Shown: one piece after another, positions 51,910 to 60,762 of the stretch | How positions within the stretch are numbered: position 1 is the first letter of the stretch | How the letters are laid out: each line of letters begins with the position of its first letter | Assembly (NCBI GenBank): GCA_002425185.1 | Contig: DILT01000019.1 | Location: 340,412 to 404,411, forward strand | Length of the DNA stretch: 64,000 nt | Origin: Flammeovirgaceae bacterium UBA5585 | GTDB lineage: Bacteria; Bacteroidota; Bacteroidia; Cytophagales; Cyclobacteriaceae | Direction of reading: 5' to 3' | The notes under the pieces: generated by a model | Database searches by the model: none | Told to the model about the DNA's origin: nothing | What the model saw: only the letters and a program-made list of their open reading frames with translations | Position numbers and translations under genes: made by a program

Positions 51910-51941
51910 TTTGAAATCATTTCACTTCTGCTTTATCTTTG
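51910..51941 (+). promoter_or_regulatory. Consensus promoter of the attenuator-like small RNA
   Basis: TTTG (51910-51913), 20 bp, TATCTTTG (51934-51941). The transcript would start within a few bases of the ATG at 51946, so the 25-residue ORF would be leaderless or nearly so. Confidence 0.75.
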
Positions 51942-51945
51942 CATC

Positions 51946-52023
51946 ATGCTAAAACAAAAAGAGACATATCGTTTTGAATTACTGAATAGCGATATTCGGT
52001 TTATGCCCTGGTTTTTCAGTTGA
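51946..52023 (+). CDS. Putative 25-residue leader peptide ending MPWFFS
   Basis: ATG to TGA, MLKQKETYRFELLNSDIRF followed by MPWFFS. Phe and Trp codons sit just before the stop and inside an RNA arm (52010-52022) that can pair with 52039-52050. That pairing overlaps the following terminator stem. This is leader-peptide architecture, though the downstream gene (rtcB) has no aromatic-amino-acid role. Confidence 0.5.
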   Translation: MLKQKETYRFELLNSDIRFMPWFFS

Positions 52024-52044
52024 TCCTAAGCTGATCACCAACTG

Positions 52045-52071
52045 AAAACCCGGGTTCGTCCGGGTTTTTTT
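52045..52071 (+). terminator. Terminator/attenuator after the leader ORF
   Basis: AAAACCCGG pairs with CCGGGTTTT around GTTCGT, followed by a run of T. Its 5' arm (52045-52050) is shared with the alternative hairpin 52010-52022/52039-52050. It lies 105 bp before the rtcB start. Confidence 0.85.
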
Positions 52072-52176
52072 ATTTTACACCGGACTGTATTTAAAAAATT
52101 TAAACGTCTGCGAAGACGCATGGAATGATTTTGCTTTATCTGAACGAGATTATGCAAAATCAGAAAGGAGTTATGT

Positions 52177-53592
52177 ATGAAAAGAAAAGTATTAAGCGGG
52201 AAAGACCTGATCAAGTTAGGTTACCCGGAAGGTAAAGCGATTGGCATCGCCATCAACACGGTGTTGAAATATTTTCGCAAAAGCGATAAAGAGGAAATCT
52301 ACGCCCTGTTGAAAGCGGTGCTCGCCAGTCCGAAAGCGTATGTTGATGATTCCATATGGAATAAAACTGCATTGGCATTGGTGCCTTCTGAAAAGAAGTC
52401 GCGCGTGCATGAGCTGTTGAAAAACCGGTTGGAATACCCGATTTACGGTGCTGTTGAAATAGAAGAGGGCGCGCGCAATCAGATGGAAATTGCCATGAAG
52501 TTGCCAATAACAGTGGCTGGTGCATTGATGCCCGATGCCCACCAGGGTTATGGTTAGCCGATTGGCGGTGTGCTGGCAACACACAACGCAGTGATTCCAT
52601 ACGGTGTTGGTGTGGATATCGGTTGCCGGATGTGCCTCACGGCTTATCCGTTGGATGAAAAATTTCTTGAGCGACATCGCAGCAACCTGAAACAACTGTT
52701 GCTAAGCAATACCTGTTTCGGTCGCGAAACATTCAAGCGCCCGAAGGAACATGAAGTGCTCGATCGCAAAACGTTCGATGAAATCGCGGTACTGCGAAAC
52801 CTGAAAGGAAAAGCAGCCACACAAATCGGATCATCGGGTAGCGGAAATCACTTTGTGGAGTTCGGGTTGATGGAAATTGATGACAACAACGAATGGAATT
52901 TACCAGGTGGAAATTACCTGGCTGTGCTATCACATTCAGGTTCGCGCGGATTGGGTGCAGAAATTGCGCGGCATTACACTCGGGTGGCCAAGCAACTTTG
53001 CCACTTACCGAAAGAAGCCGCCAACCTGGCCTGGCTCGACCTGAACACGGAAGCGGGCCAGGAGTATTGGATCGCAATGAACCTGGCGGGTGATTATGCT
53101 TCGGCTAATCATCACCAGATTCACGAACGGATAGCTGAAAGTCTGGGTGAAAAACCGCTGTTGATGGTGGAGAATCACCACAACTTTGCGTGGAAGGAAA
53201 CACTGCAAGATGGCTCCGAAGTGATTGTGCACCGTAAAGGCGCAACACCAGCCGGTAAAAATGTACTGGGTGTCATTCCCGGTTCTATGACGGCTCCTGG
53301 TTTCATCGTTCGAGGCAAGGGTTCAACAGCATCCTTGAATTCGGCATCGCATGGTGCGGGCCGGTTGATGTCGCGAAGTGCAGCCAAGAATGTAATCACC
53401 AAAAAAATGGTGAAGCAGGAGTTGCAAAAATATAGCGTTGAACTGATCGGTGGCGGATTGGATGAAGCACCTATGGTGTATAAAGATATCCGAAACGTAA
53501 TGCGCTACCAGCACGAGCTGGTAGATGTGCTCGGAGTGTTTACTCCGAAGATTGTACGCATGTGTGGCGATGATTCGCCCGCAGAAGATTAA
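52177..53592 (+). pseudogene. rtcB: RNA-splicing ligase RtcB with an in-frame amber codon
   Basis: One frame of 471 sense positions broken only by TAG at 52555-52557 (codon 127). RtcB joins 2',3'-cyclic phosphate and 5'-OH RNA ends. Before the stop the text reads PDAHQGYG and after it PIGGVLATHNAVIPYG, so the amber sits in the conserved HQGYGxPIGG block where Leu, Met or Phe is usual. All later catalytic motifs are intact: GVDIGCRM, GSGNHFVEFG, HSGSRGLG, and the guanylylated His in VIVHRKGATPAG. A Shine-Dalgarno-like AAAGGAG precedes the ATG. Either a recent point mutation, a sequence error, or readthrough. Confidence 0.85.
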
Positions 53593-53638
53593 CCTCACCC
53601 CTAACTCCTTTCTGAAAAGAGAGGAGAATTTCGGGTGA
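53592..53638. repeat. Interspersed CCTCACCCCTAAC-type repeat, copy 2
   Basis: CCTCACCCCTAAC, then CTCCTTTC...GAGAGGAG pairing and a closing TTCGGGTGAG. The first 13 bases are the exact reverse complement of the end of the copy at 2826-2861, and the inner arms correspond. It overlaps the rtcB stop. Confidence 0.6.
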
Positions 53639-53660
53639 GAATATAGTCACCCTAAAAAAA

Positions 53661-54170
53661 ATGGGAATGAGAATTGAATGGATGGAACAATACATGATGG
53701 AAGCTGAAAGGCTCATCTACGACAATAAGGTTAACGATGGTTTGGCTATGCTGAACAACCTGTTGTACGATGAGCCAGGTTACGGTAGTCTGCACAACCA
53801 TTTGGGTTGGGCATACCTGTACTACACAGCTGAAATAGAGAAAGCTGAACTTCACCTGAAAATGGCGGTTCAGTTCGATCCTGCTTTTGCCGCTCCTTAC
53901 CTGCACCTGGGTACTTTGTACCTGCGTAACGGAAGGTACAGCGATGCATTGGGTTACCTGGAGCAAGGCGTTTTAAAAAACAACGCTAACCGGGTGGCTT
54001 TTAACGAATGCATCGGACAGGTGTACGAACTGCGCGGTGAATTCAGTAAAGCCATCAAAGCATACAAAGAAGCTACGTTGGCTTCTATAAATAGCTTTGA
54101 AATCAACAACCTTACGGAGGGCATTAAAAGGTGCCGGAAGAAAAGGTTAGCATTTTTTTTTACAATCTAA
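53661..54170 (+). CDS. TPR protein (cytoplasmic)
   Basis: 169 residues without signal peptide. Four tetratricopeptide units (EAERLIYDNKVNDGLAMLNN; LHNHLGWAYLYYTAEIEKAE; APYLHLGTLYLRNGRYSDAL; NECIGQVYELRGEFSKAIKA). A protein-interaction adaptor of unknown partner. A strong terminator hairpin follows at 54233. Confidence 0.8.
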   Translation: MGMRIEWMEQYMMEAERLIYDNKVNDGLAMLNNLLYDEPGYGSLHNHLGWAYLYYTAEIEKAELHLKMAVQFDPAFAAPYLHLGTLYLRNGRYSDALGYLEQGVLKNNANRVAFNECIGQVYELRGEFSKAIKAYKEATLASINSFEINNLTEGIKRCRKKRLAFFFTI

Positions 54171-54232
54171 CCGGTGGATGATCGGCCTGATCTGGATATT
54201 GCTCTACCTGTTGGTGCGTATCATGCTTTACT

Positions 54233-54268
54233 AATCTCTGATCTGTGTTCCCACGGATCAGAGATTTT
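54233..54268 (+). terminator. Terminator after the TPR gene
   Basis: 15-bp stem AATCTCTGATCTGTG / CACGGATCAGAGATT (one wobble) with a TTCC loop, ending TTTT. It lies 63 bp after the TPR stop. Confidence 0.85.
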
Positions 54269-54370
54269 AAATTAAATGAATTGAAGAACCAGCAGCATAC
54301 AAACTCCACCCGTGTAATTCATCTTCATTGCAATTTCAGTATAGCTTATATTTGATCTTATTCTCATCGC

Positions 54371-55366
54371 ATGCCTCTCAAAAAAGTTTTAATCACACGC
54401 ATAATCCCTGCCATCGCCAAAACGATGTTGACCGATGCCGGCCTGGAGGTGGTGGAGTGGAGTGGCGATGGCCCGATGTCGCAACAAGAATTGATTGTGC
54501 GCGCCAAACAGGTAAATGCTTTACTGTCGTTAGGCGCAGATAAACTGGATAAGCATTTCTTCAGCCAATGTCCCCACCTGGATATTATCGGGCAGTTTGC
54601 CGTTGGGTATGATAACATTGACGTAGAAGAAGCCACCAAAGCCGGCATCCCGGTAAGCAACACACCCGATGTGCTGAGCGAAGCGACAGCCGATGTAGCG
54701 TTTGGTTTGATGATAGCCGTGTCGCGCAAAATGTTCTATAACCACAAAACGATTATTCGTGGTGAATGGAAACAGTTCGAACCTTTAAAAAATCTGGGCT
54801 TTCAACTGAGCGGAAAGACACTGGGCATTTTCGGCATGGGGCGCATTGGCATGGTAATGGCCAAACGCTGTAAAGGCGCTTTTGATATGGACATCATCTA
54901 TCATAATCGCTCACGCAACCCGGAAGCCGAAAAATTATTTGGCGCAAAATATGTAAGCTTTGAAAAACTGATCCGCGAAAGCGATGTACTTTCTGTACAC
55001 AGCGTTTTAAGTGATGAAACACGCGGACTCTTCAACATGGACGTGTTCAGGCAACTGAAACCTACTGCAATATTCATTAATACCTCAAGGGGTGGCGTTC
55101 ACAACGAAGCAGACCTGATTGAGGCGCTTAACCAAGGACTGATATGGGGTGCGGGATTGGATGTAACAAATCCCGAACCGATGAAGCCTGACAATCCTTT
55201 ACTCGAAATGCCAAACGTTGCTGTGCTGCCACACATTGGCTCGGCTACTGTTGAGGCCCGTACCGGAATGGCACGAATTGCAGCCGAAAATATTATTTCA
55301 TTTTACCAATCGGGAGAGGTGCCGAACTGCATCAACAGGCAAGTGCTGGAAGTCCGGAAATCATAA
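54371..55366 (+). CDS. 2-hydroxyacid dehydrogenase (glyoxylate/hydroxypyruvate reductase type)
   Basis: 331 residues, D-isomer-specific. Catalytic residues are Arg in INTSRGGVHNE, Glu in VTNPEPM, and His in LPHIGSATVEAR. The NAD(P) motif is GIFGMGRIGMVMA. Closest in style to D-glycerate dehydrogenase/glyoxylate reductase. TATATTTG at 54347-54354 may be its -7 element. It converges on yicC with a 6-bp overlap. Confidence 0.9.
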   Translation: MPLKKVLITRIIPAIAKTMLTDAGLEVVEWSGDGPMSQQELIVRAKQVNALLSLGADKLDKHFFSQCPHLDIIGQFAVGYDNIDVEEATKAGIPVSNTPDVLSEATADVAFGLMIAVSRKMFYNHKTIIRGEWKQFEPLKNLGFQLSGKTLGIFGMGRIGMVMAKRCKGAFDMDIIYHNRSRNPEAEKLFGAKYVSFEKLIRESDVLSVHSVLSDETRGLFNMDVFRQLKPTAIFINTSRGGVHNEADLIEALNQGLIWGAGLDVTNPEPMKPDNPLLEMPNVAVLPHIGSATVEARTGMARIAAENIISFYQSGEVPNCINRQVLEVRKS

Positions 55367-56239
55367 CACATTCCCCAGTTGTTCCTTAATCTTTTCCAAT
55401 TCCTCTTTCATCGCTACCACATGCTTTTGCATGGCCGCATCATTGGCTTTGGACCCTATAGTATTGATCTCCCGACCAATTTCCTGTGTGATGAAGCCCA
55501 GCTTTTTACCGTTCGACTGAGGTTCTTTTAAAACCTGAATAAAATAATCCAAATGCGTTTTAAGCCGCACACGCTCTTCATGAATATCCAGCTTTTCAAT
55601 GTAAAAAATAATTTCCTGCTCCAGCCGATTCATATCAAAACCTTCTTCACCAAAGAAAGAAACCACATTGTTTTTTAATTTTTGCCTCACTTTATCAACC
55701 CGTCCCGCATCCAGTCGTTCCACTTCGGTAAGTGAACTACTGATGGATGAACAATATTCTTTTAGCTTTACCTCCAGTGAATTTCCTTCATCCCTTCTGA
55801 AAACATCACATTTCGTTATGGCCTCCTCTATTACCTTCCTGAGCTTTCGCCACTCTTCATCATTTCCTTCTTCACTCACTTTATTCTGAATAACATCAGG
55901 TGAGTTTAGCGCCAGCTCAAAAAGTTGTTCGTAGGGAGCCATCACTTTATCGGCCAGTTTTTTCAAAGCGGCATAATAAGCGGTAAACAATGCTTCGTTG
56001 TAGGATTGCTTAATCTCTCCTTCGCTGTAGCGCTGTACGTCAACGCTTATGGAGACTTTCCCACGTTCCAGTTTTTCACTAATCAGGTTACGGATATCAA
56101 TCTCTTTATCGGAGAAAGATTTAGGAAGGCGCAACATCAGATCGAGAAATTTAGAATTAAGGCTTTTTATCTCAACACTGATTTTTACCTGGCTATCGTC
56201 ATGAATAACCAGTCCATAACCTGTCATGGATTTTATCAT
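55361..56239 (-). CDS. yicC: YicC-family endoribonuclease-like protein
   Basis: 292 residues from the ATG at 56239 (MIKSMTGYGLV), the normal family start; an ATG 10 codons upstream is not. The SLNSKFLDLMLRLP and C-terminal KKLGFITQEIGREINTIGSKANDA segments are diagnostic. YicC proteins of E. coli and others have been reported as RNases acting on small RNAs. The N-terminal and C-terminal domains are both complete. Confidence 0.92.
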   Translation of the reverse strand: MIKSMTGYGLVIHDDSQVKISVEIKSLNSKFLDLMLRLPKSFSDKEIDIRNLISEKLERGKVSISVDVQRYSEGEIKQSYNEALFTAYYAALKKLADKVMAPYEQLFELALNSPDVIQNKVSEEGNDEEWRKLRKVIEEAITKCDVFRRDEGNSLEVKLKEYCSSISSSLTEVERLDAGRVDKVRQKLKNNVVSFFGEEGFDMNRLEQEIIFYIEKLDIHEERVRLKTHLDYFIQVLKEPQSNGKKLGFITQEIGREINTIGSKANDAAMQKHVVAMKEELEKIKEQLGNVL

Positions 56240-56317
56240 AGCTGCAGTTTTAGAATGTAGTGCGCACAAAGGTAAACTAATCCTAAAGAGGAAGCTTACG
56301 CACCGCTCAAGAAAGTA

Positions 56318-59300
56318 TCAGAAATCAAAACCGAGGGTGAATATAAACTGTGGTTTACCGACCTCATAATTCTCAACCGGCCAGGCCAGGTCAAACTTCA
56401 TGTAATACCCAAACATAACCGTACGCATGCCAGCGCCATAACTGTATAGCCACGGATTTAAGAAATTCTTAATATCAATTTCGAAAGGGCCATTCTTGAT
56501 ACGATCAATCCGAACACTGTTACCTGAGTTGAATGGGGCTGGACCAGACCAGCTTGTGCCGATATCATAGAAAGCTATGAATTGCATATTGCGAAAGAAA
56601 TTGGAGGAGATAGGTGAGTTACTTAATGCCCGGGCCAGCGGTACGCGGAATTCGGCATTCATCAACATTACATTATTGCCAAACAGAGTGGCGTACCGGA
56701 ATCCACGCAGGTTAGTGGCAAATTCGGCAAATAGAATGTCTTGATTTTCGGATCGGGTACCTACTACGTTTTCATTTCCTTCGCTGTCACGGCCCCGGTT
56801 TGATATTCTGTTAAACGCCCAGTTATCCATACCGCCCAGCAGATATTGCTTGGGTGAACGACCAAAAAAAGAACCGCCAAATCCACGAACCGCAAACACA
56901 ATGCCTCTGTATATTTTTTGATAGTGACGGATATCCAGCGATACTTGACTAAAACTATTTTCGGAATCATCAATGCCCTGAAAATGATTAAAAATAAATT
57001 TCCCGCGTGTTCCTTCAATAATATTCAAGCCACTGGTCACCGAATTATCATATACTAATTCCGTTCGAACACCACCATAGTAGTGATTAACCGGTATGGC
57101 CGAGGGCGGATTAATCGGGAAGGATGAAAGACCTTGATTAACCGAGCGGGTTAGTGCACCAAATGGCTTAAAGGCCAAACGCAAGCGATCGGTAATGGGT
57201 ATGGCGGCTCCTACTTCAATTTTTTGCAAGGAATAATGATAAATGTTGGCATCGCGATAAGGCTCCCAACGGATAGCTTTGCGGTCGAAGCGTGCGCTGA
57301 AATCAATGAAGGAAGGCAGGTATTGAAACTCGGCAAAGAAATCGGCATTGCGCAGATCAATAGAAGACATAAGCCCTCCGTAAAAACGATAGTTTTCAAG
57401 CATATCGTTCATCTGGGTTTCCAATGAAAAACCCAACCCACGCAGCGGATCTATGACAAACGAAGTAACAATATTGTCGGCACTGAATTTTGATTCATAC
57501 GGAAAGGGGCCCATAATCCGGCTCTTCTCACGGGCACGCATATACCGGTTCAAAAACGTTTCACTGGGTTGTGCCTGCCGTACCACCTCATCTTCAAAAA
57601 CATAGTTATCGGTATTGATAACAGGAGGTTTTTTTGTTTCGACAGAGTCATTTCTGACGGTTATTTTCGAAGTATCCAATTTCACTTTTACGGTATCTGA
57701 AAGTACCGGCAATGAATCTTTCCGAACGGCAGTGGTATCGGTATTTCCCTGTGCTTCCTTCAACCGAGCATTGATCAGATCTTTTATGCTCATTTTCTTA
57801 TCCTCCTCCTGTTTCCTGCGGTCTTGAAGTACTTTAACTTGTTGTAATTCACGTCTACGGGTGGCGGGGGTAAACACACTTCGGTTAAGATTATACACCT
57901 TACTCAGGTAGATATCATCTTTCATTCCGGTACGAAGTGTTAAGGCTAACGTATTTTGATCAAAATTAAAGTCGTACTCGCGAATGCTGGAAGAGAAGTT
58001 AGAGACCTGTGTATAAATTCCGGTGGCGCGATCGAACTTGAAAAGATTTATAATGCCGCGTTGATCACTCAGGTAAAAAAATACATTATCGTTTAATGCC
58101 TTAGGTGCGTAATCCTTGCTTAGGGTATTGGTTATGCGTGAAACAATAAGGTTTGTGGTATCTAAGTCGAATACAAATAAATTGTAATTATTGGTGAGGT
58201 CTCCCAATGATTTCTTCTCACCAACGGTCAGCGTATCCGACACCCGGTTTGAACTGAATACAATCCGGTTGGTGCCGGGTATAAAGGAAGGGTCAAGATC
58301 GTCATAAACATCATTGGTTAACCTGCGCACCCGGTCTCTACGGGTGCTCAGCAAAAACAAATCGCTTTGTCCTTCAAAATCCCCACTTAAAACAACCAGT
58401 CTTCCATTGGAAGAAAATGTAAAACTCCGCACATTACTAAATCTGTCGAGCTCGCGGGGCAACTTGGTTTTTGTTGTAAGGTCATACAGCCAGAATGTAT
58501 ATTCCCCGCGCTTTACGCCAACAACGCCCAGGGTATTCGCATCCGACCAGCTGATGATTGGAAGACGGTAATCTACGCGCTGACCAATTACCCGGGTACC
58601 TCCGGAAAGAACAACTGTTTCCTTTTTGCTCGATAACTCCTGCACTTTTACCACATACTTTCCCCGGTCATTTTCGGCATACGCCAGGTAGCGGCCATCC
58701 GGACTGATTTTAAGCGTAGTAAATTCAGTTGTTGCATTATGATTTCTCGAAAACTTTAACGAGTCAACTGGCCTGGTGTAGGATTTATTAACTGTTTCAC
58801 TCATTTGGTGGTAGTACTGAAACCACTCGTTAATCAACTGATTGAAATTAACCCCCAGGGTAATCAGTATACTCTTCTCTTCATTTCGGGTAACGCGGGT
58901 ATAATTAAGTATGTTGGAAATACTGCTCTTGCCATATCGCTCTGCAATAAAATTCCATAGCGATTGGCCGACAAATGCAGCCTCTGAACCGCTAAACTTG
59001 TTGATCTTTTTTACATTTCTGGTTTTAATAATTTGGCGTAAGTAGTCATCCATCTCGGCTGTCCATCCGTGGGCAACATACAAGGATGCTCCGTTTACAA
59101 ACCATTCGGGCAGATTCATAAGCAGCGCACTCTGAAAGATATCTTTCAGGTTACCACCATACATCATTTCATTAAGCAAGAGTTCGCTTATTTTATACAG
59201 GAGTTCGCCTTTTAATTCCTGGGCAGTGCCCATATGGGCTACTTCAATATAAGGCTTTACAAAATCCGTTTCTCCACCAATATTGTAGTAGGTTTTGTTT

Positions 59301-59629
59301 AGCCCAACATTGCTCTGGCGCAAGTCGGTGAGTGAGTTGTACAGGAAAACTTTGGTTTTAAAGTAGGGTGGGTAACCGATCAGGTCCGTAATACGATCAA
59401 ACTCAAGTTCCAGGTATTGCAGCGCTTCGTTGGCAATGGCCCTTCGGTTATCATAGTAATAAACATCGAAATTTTCTCCACTTAAATATTGCCAATCGAA
59501 GGTGCGGAATTGTTGCCGGTTCTTACCATAAACTTCGCGTGCCTGTTGAGCCATTGCACAGGTGCCGGCCATTAATACCATTAAAATATGCAGGAAAACT
59601 ACACGTACAGATCTCACAAAAACTATCAT
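56318..59629 (-). CDS. Large envelope protein: degenerate peptidase-MA domain, PD40 propeller and outer-membrane barrel
   Basis: 1103 residues with a signal peptide ending GTCAMAQ. Residues about 35-270 resemble a gluzincin peptidase domain (KTKVFLYNSLTDL; LPEWFVNGASLYVAHGW), but the HExxH helix reads ELLLNEMMYG, so zinc catalysis is lost. Residues about 290-600 are TolB-like PD40 repeats (LKISPDGRYLAYAENDRGKY; PSFIPGTNRIVFSSNRVSD). A charged linker (RRKQEEDKKMSIKDLINARL) follows, then a BamA-like barrel from about 700 ending FTLGFDF. A surface or outer-membrane role is likely. It is 1 bp from the upstream FAD oxidoreductase gene. Confidence 0.75.
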   Translation of the reverse strand: MIVFVRSVRVVFLHILMVLMAGTCAMAQQAREVYGKNRQQFRTFDWQYLSGENFDVYYYDNRRAIANEALQYLELEFDRITDLIGYPPYFKTKVFLYNSLTDLRQSNVGLNKTYYNIGGETDFVKPYIEVAHMGTAQELKGELLYKISELLLNEMMYGGNLKDIFQSALLMNLPEWFVNGASLYVAHGWTAEMDDYLRQIIKTRNVKKINKFSGSEAAFVGQSLWNFIAERYGKSSISNILNYTRVTRNEEKSILITLGVNFNQLINEWFQYYHQMSETVNKSYTRPVDSLKFSRNHNATTEFTTLKISPDGRYLAYAENDRGKYVVKVQELSSKKETVVLSGGTRVIGQRVDYRLPIISWSDANTLGVVGVKRGEYTFWLYDLTTKTKLPRELDRFSNVRSFTFSSNGRLVVLSGDFEGQSDLFLLSTRRDRVRRLTNDVYDDLDPSFIPGTNRIVFSSNRVSDTLTVGEKKSLGDLTNNYNLFVFDLDTTNLIVSRITNTLSKDYAPKALNDNVFFYLSDQRGIINLFKFDRATGIYTQVSNFSSSIREYDFNFDQNTLALTLRTGMKDDIYLSKVYNLNRSVFTPATRRRELQQVKVLQDRRKQEEDKKMSIKDLINARLKEAQGNTDTTAVRKDSLPVLSDTVKVKLDTSKITVRNDSVETKKPPVINTDNYVFEDEVVRQAQPSETFLNRYMRAREKSRIMGPFPYESKFSADNIVTSFVIDPLRGLGFSLETQMNDMLENYRFYGGLMSSIDLRNADFFAEFQYLPSFIDFSARFDRKAIRWEPYRDANIYHYSLQKIEVGAAIPITDRLRLAFKPFGALTRSVNQGLSSFPINPPSAIPVNHYYGGVRTELVYDNSVTSGLNIIEGTRGKFIFNHFQGIDDSENSFSQVSLDIRHYQKIYRGIVFAVRGFGGSFFGRSPKQYLLGGMDNWAFNRISNRGRDSEGNENVVGTRSENQDILFAEFATNLRGFRYATLFGNNVMLMNAEFRVPLARALSNSPISSNFFRNMQFIAFYDIGTSWSGPAPFNSGNSVRIDRIKNGPFEIDIKNFLNPWLYSYGAGMRTVMFGYYMKFDLAWPVENYEVGKPQFIFTLGFDF

Positions 59630-59630
59630 G

Positions 59631-60692
59631 CTAAGCAGATTTCGAATATAATGATTTATAACGACTAATCGACACGGAATGGTTTATGGGATGCCCATTT
59701 TCCATCCACCGGGTTAATTCATCCGAAAAATAGGGAGCCAGGCTTACACCTTTGGTACCCAAACCATTAAAAATTATGATTTTTTCATAAGCAGGGTGTG
59801 GCCCTATTATAGGCCTGCGGTCGGGCGTAGTTGGCCGGATGCCCCATTGCTGATTCACGATATCGTACGGAAAAGCAATAAGGTTATTAAGTTTCTCGGT
59901 TAATTCCTGCCTGCCTGCTTCGCTAATGGAGGGCGTGGAATCATTCGAGTAAGTTGCGCCAACTTTCCACAGGTGAGGCACCAAATAAACCCCACGGTTA
60001 TAAATAACCTTTACCGGCTCATCCGTAGCAAGGGTTAATGTTTCACCTTTTAGTGGCCTGATGGGAAGCCAGGAAAAAAAAGAACTTGTTCTTACCTTTT
60101 CTCCTGTGCAAAAAATAATTCTTTTGGCCTGCCAACTTTTATAGGTTAAGCCGCTGGTTTCAATTTTTAACGCATCTTCATCAAAGTCTTCGTCTAGCAA
60201 GGCACTAGTGTTTTTCAAATAATCGCGCAAGGCTGTTGAAAACAAAACCGTGTCAACATACCCGCATTGTTTGAGCAACATGCCTCCGAACGGATTGTTT
60301 ACCTGGTGTGCATAAAAGGGGCTTGTATGCAGCCTCTCAATATAGCCTACGTAATCTGTGTCTGAACTTCTGCCCATCCACTCATTCTGCTCTTCAATAG
60401 AAACAAATGGTCGGTACAAAGGCATTGAAGATAAGCATTTCGCTTTCAAAAAATATTCTGCTTGTGAATAGAATGAATGGAGATAGGAAAATAACGCATC
60501 AGCCATCCATGTTTTAGTCATAGCTCTGCCGGTAATGGGATTAAATAGTCCGGCTGCAACCCGGGTGGCGGCATGCTCCCTCACCCGGTCAACCACCAAC
60601 ACGCGCTTTTGGCGAAAGAGCAACTGTAAGGCCAGGCAAGAACCTGCCAATCCTTGTCCTACAATAATATAATCAACATTTTTGTCTGTCAT
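59631..60692 (-). CDS. FAD-dependent oxidoreductase (DAO family)
   Basis: 353 residues. FAD motif DYIIVGQGLAGSCLA at the N-terminus, RVAAGLFNPITGRAM, PLKGETLTLATDE, and a C-terminal GIRPTTPDRRPIIGPHP followed by NGLGTKGVSLAPYFS, matching glycine/D-amino-acid oxidase-like proteins (DadA/ThiO/MnmC-C group). Substrate unknown. The gene precedes the large barrel protein with a 1-bp gap, suggesting an operon. Confidence 0.85.
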   Translation of the reverse strand: MTDKNVDYIIVGQGLAGSCLALQLLFRQKRVLVVDRVREHAATRVAAGLFNPITGRAMTKTWMADALFSYLHSFYSQAEYFLKAKCLSSMPLYRPFVSIEEQNEWMGRSSDTDYVGYIERLHTSPFYAHQVNNPFGGMLLKQCGYVDTVLFSTALRDYLKNTSALLDEDFDEDALKIETSGLTYKSWQAKRIIFCTGEKVRTSSFFSWLPIRPLKGETLTLATDEPVKVIYNRGVYLVPHLWKVGATYSNDSTPSISEAGRQELTEKLNNLIAFPYDIVNQQWGIRPTTPDRRPIIGPHPAYEKIIIFNGLGTKGVSLAPYFSDELTRWMENGHPINHSVSISRYKSLYSKSA

Positions 60693-60762
60693 CAGGTCAA
60701 ATTGGCACTGCTTTTAAACATGCTAACAAAATCCGGTTTAATTTTACGGATAACTCTACACG

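Noticed and set aside
54178..54234. 18-codon hydrophobic ORF (MIGLIWILLYLLVRIMLY)
   Set aside because: It could be a membrane peptide, but its stop lies in the terminator stem at 54233 and there is no paralogue or promoter, so chance is as likely.
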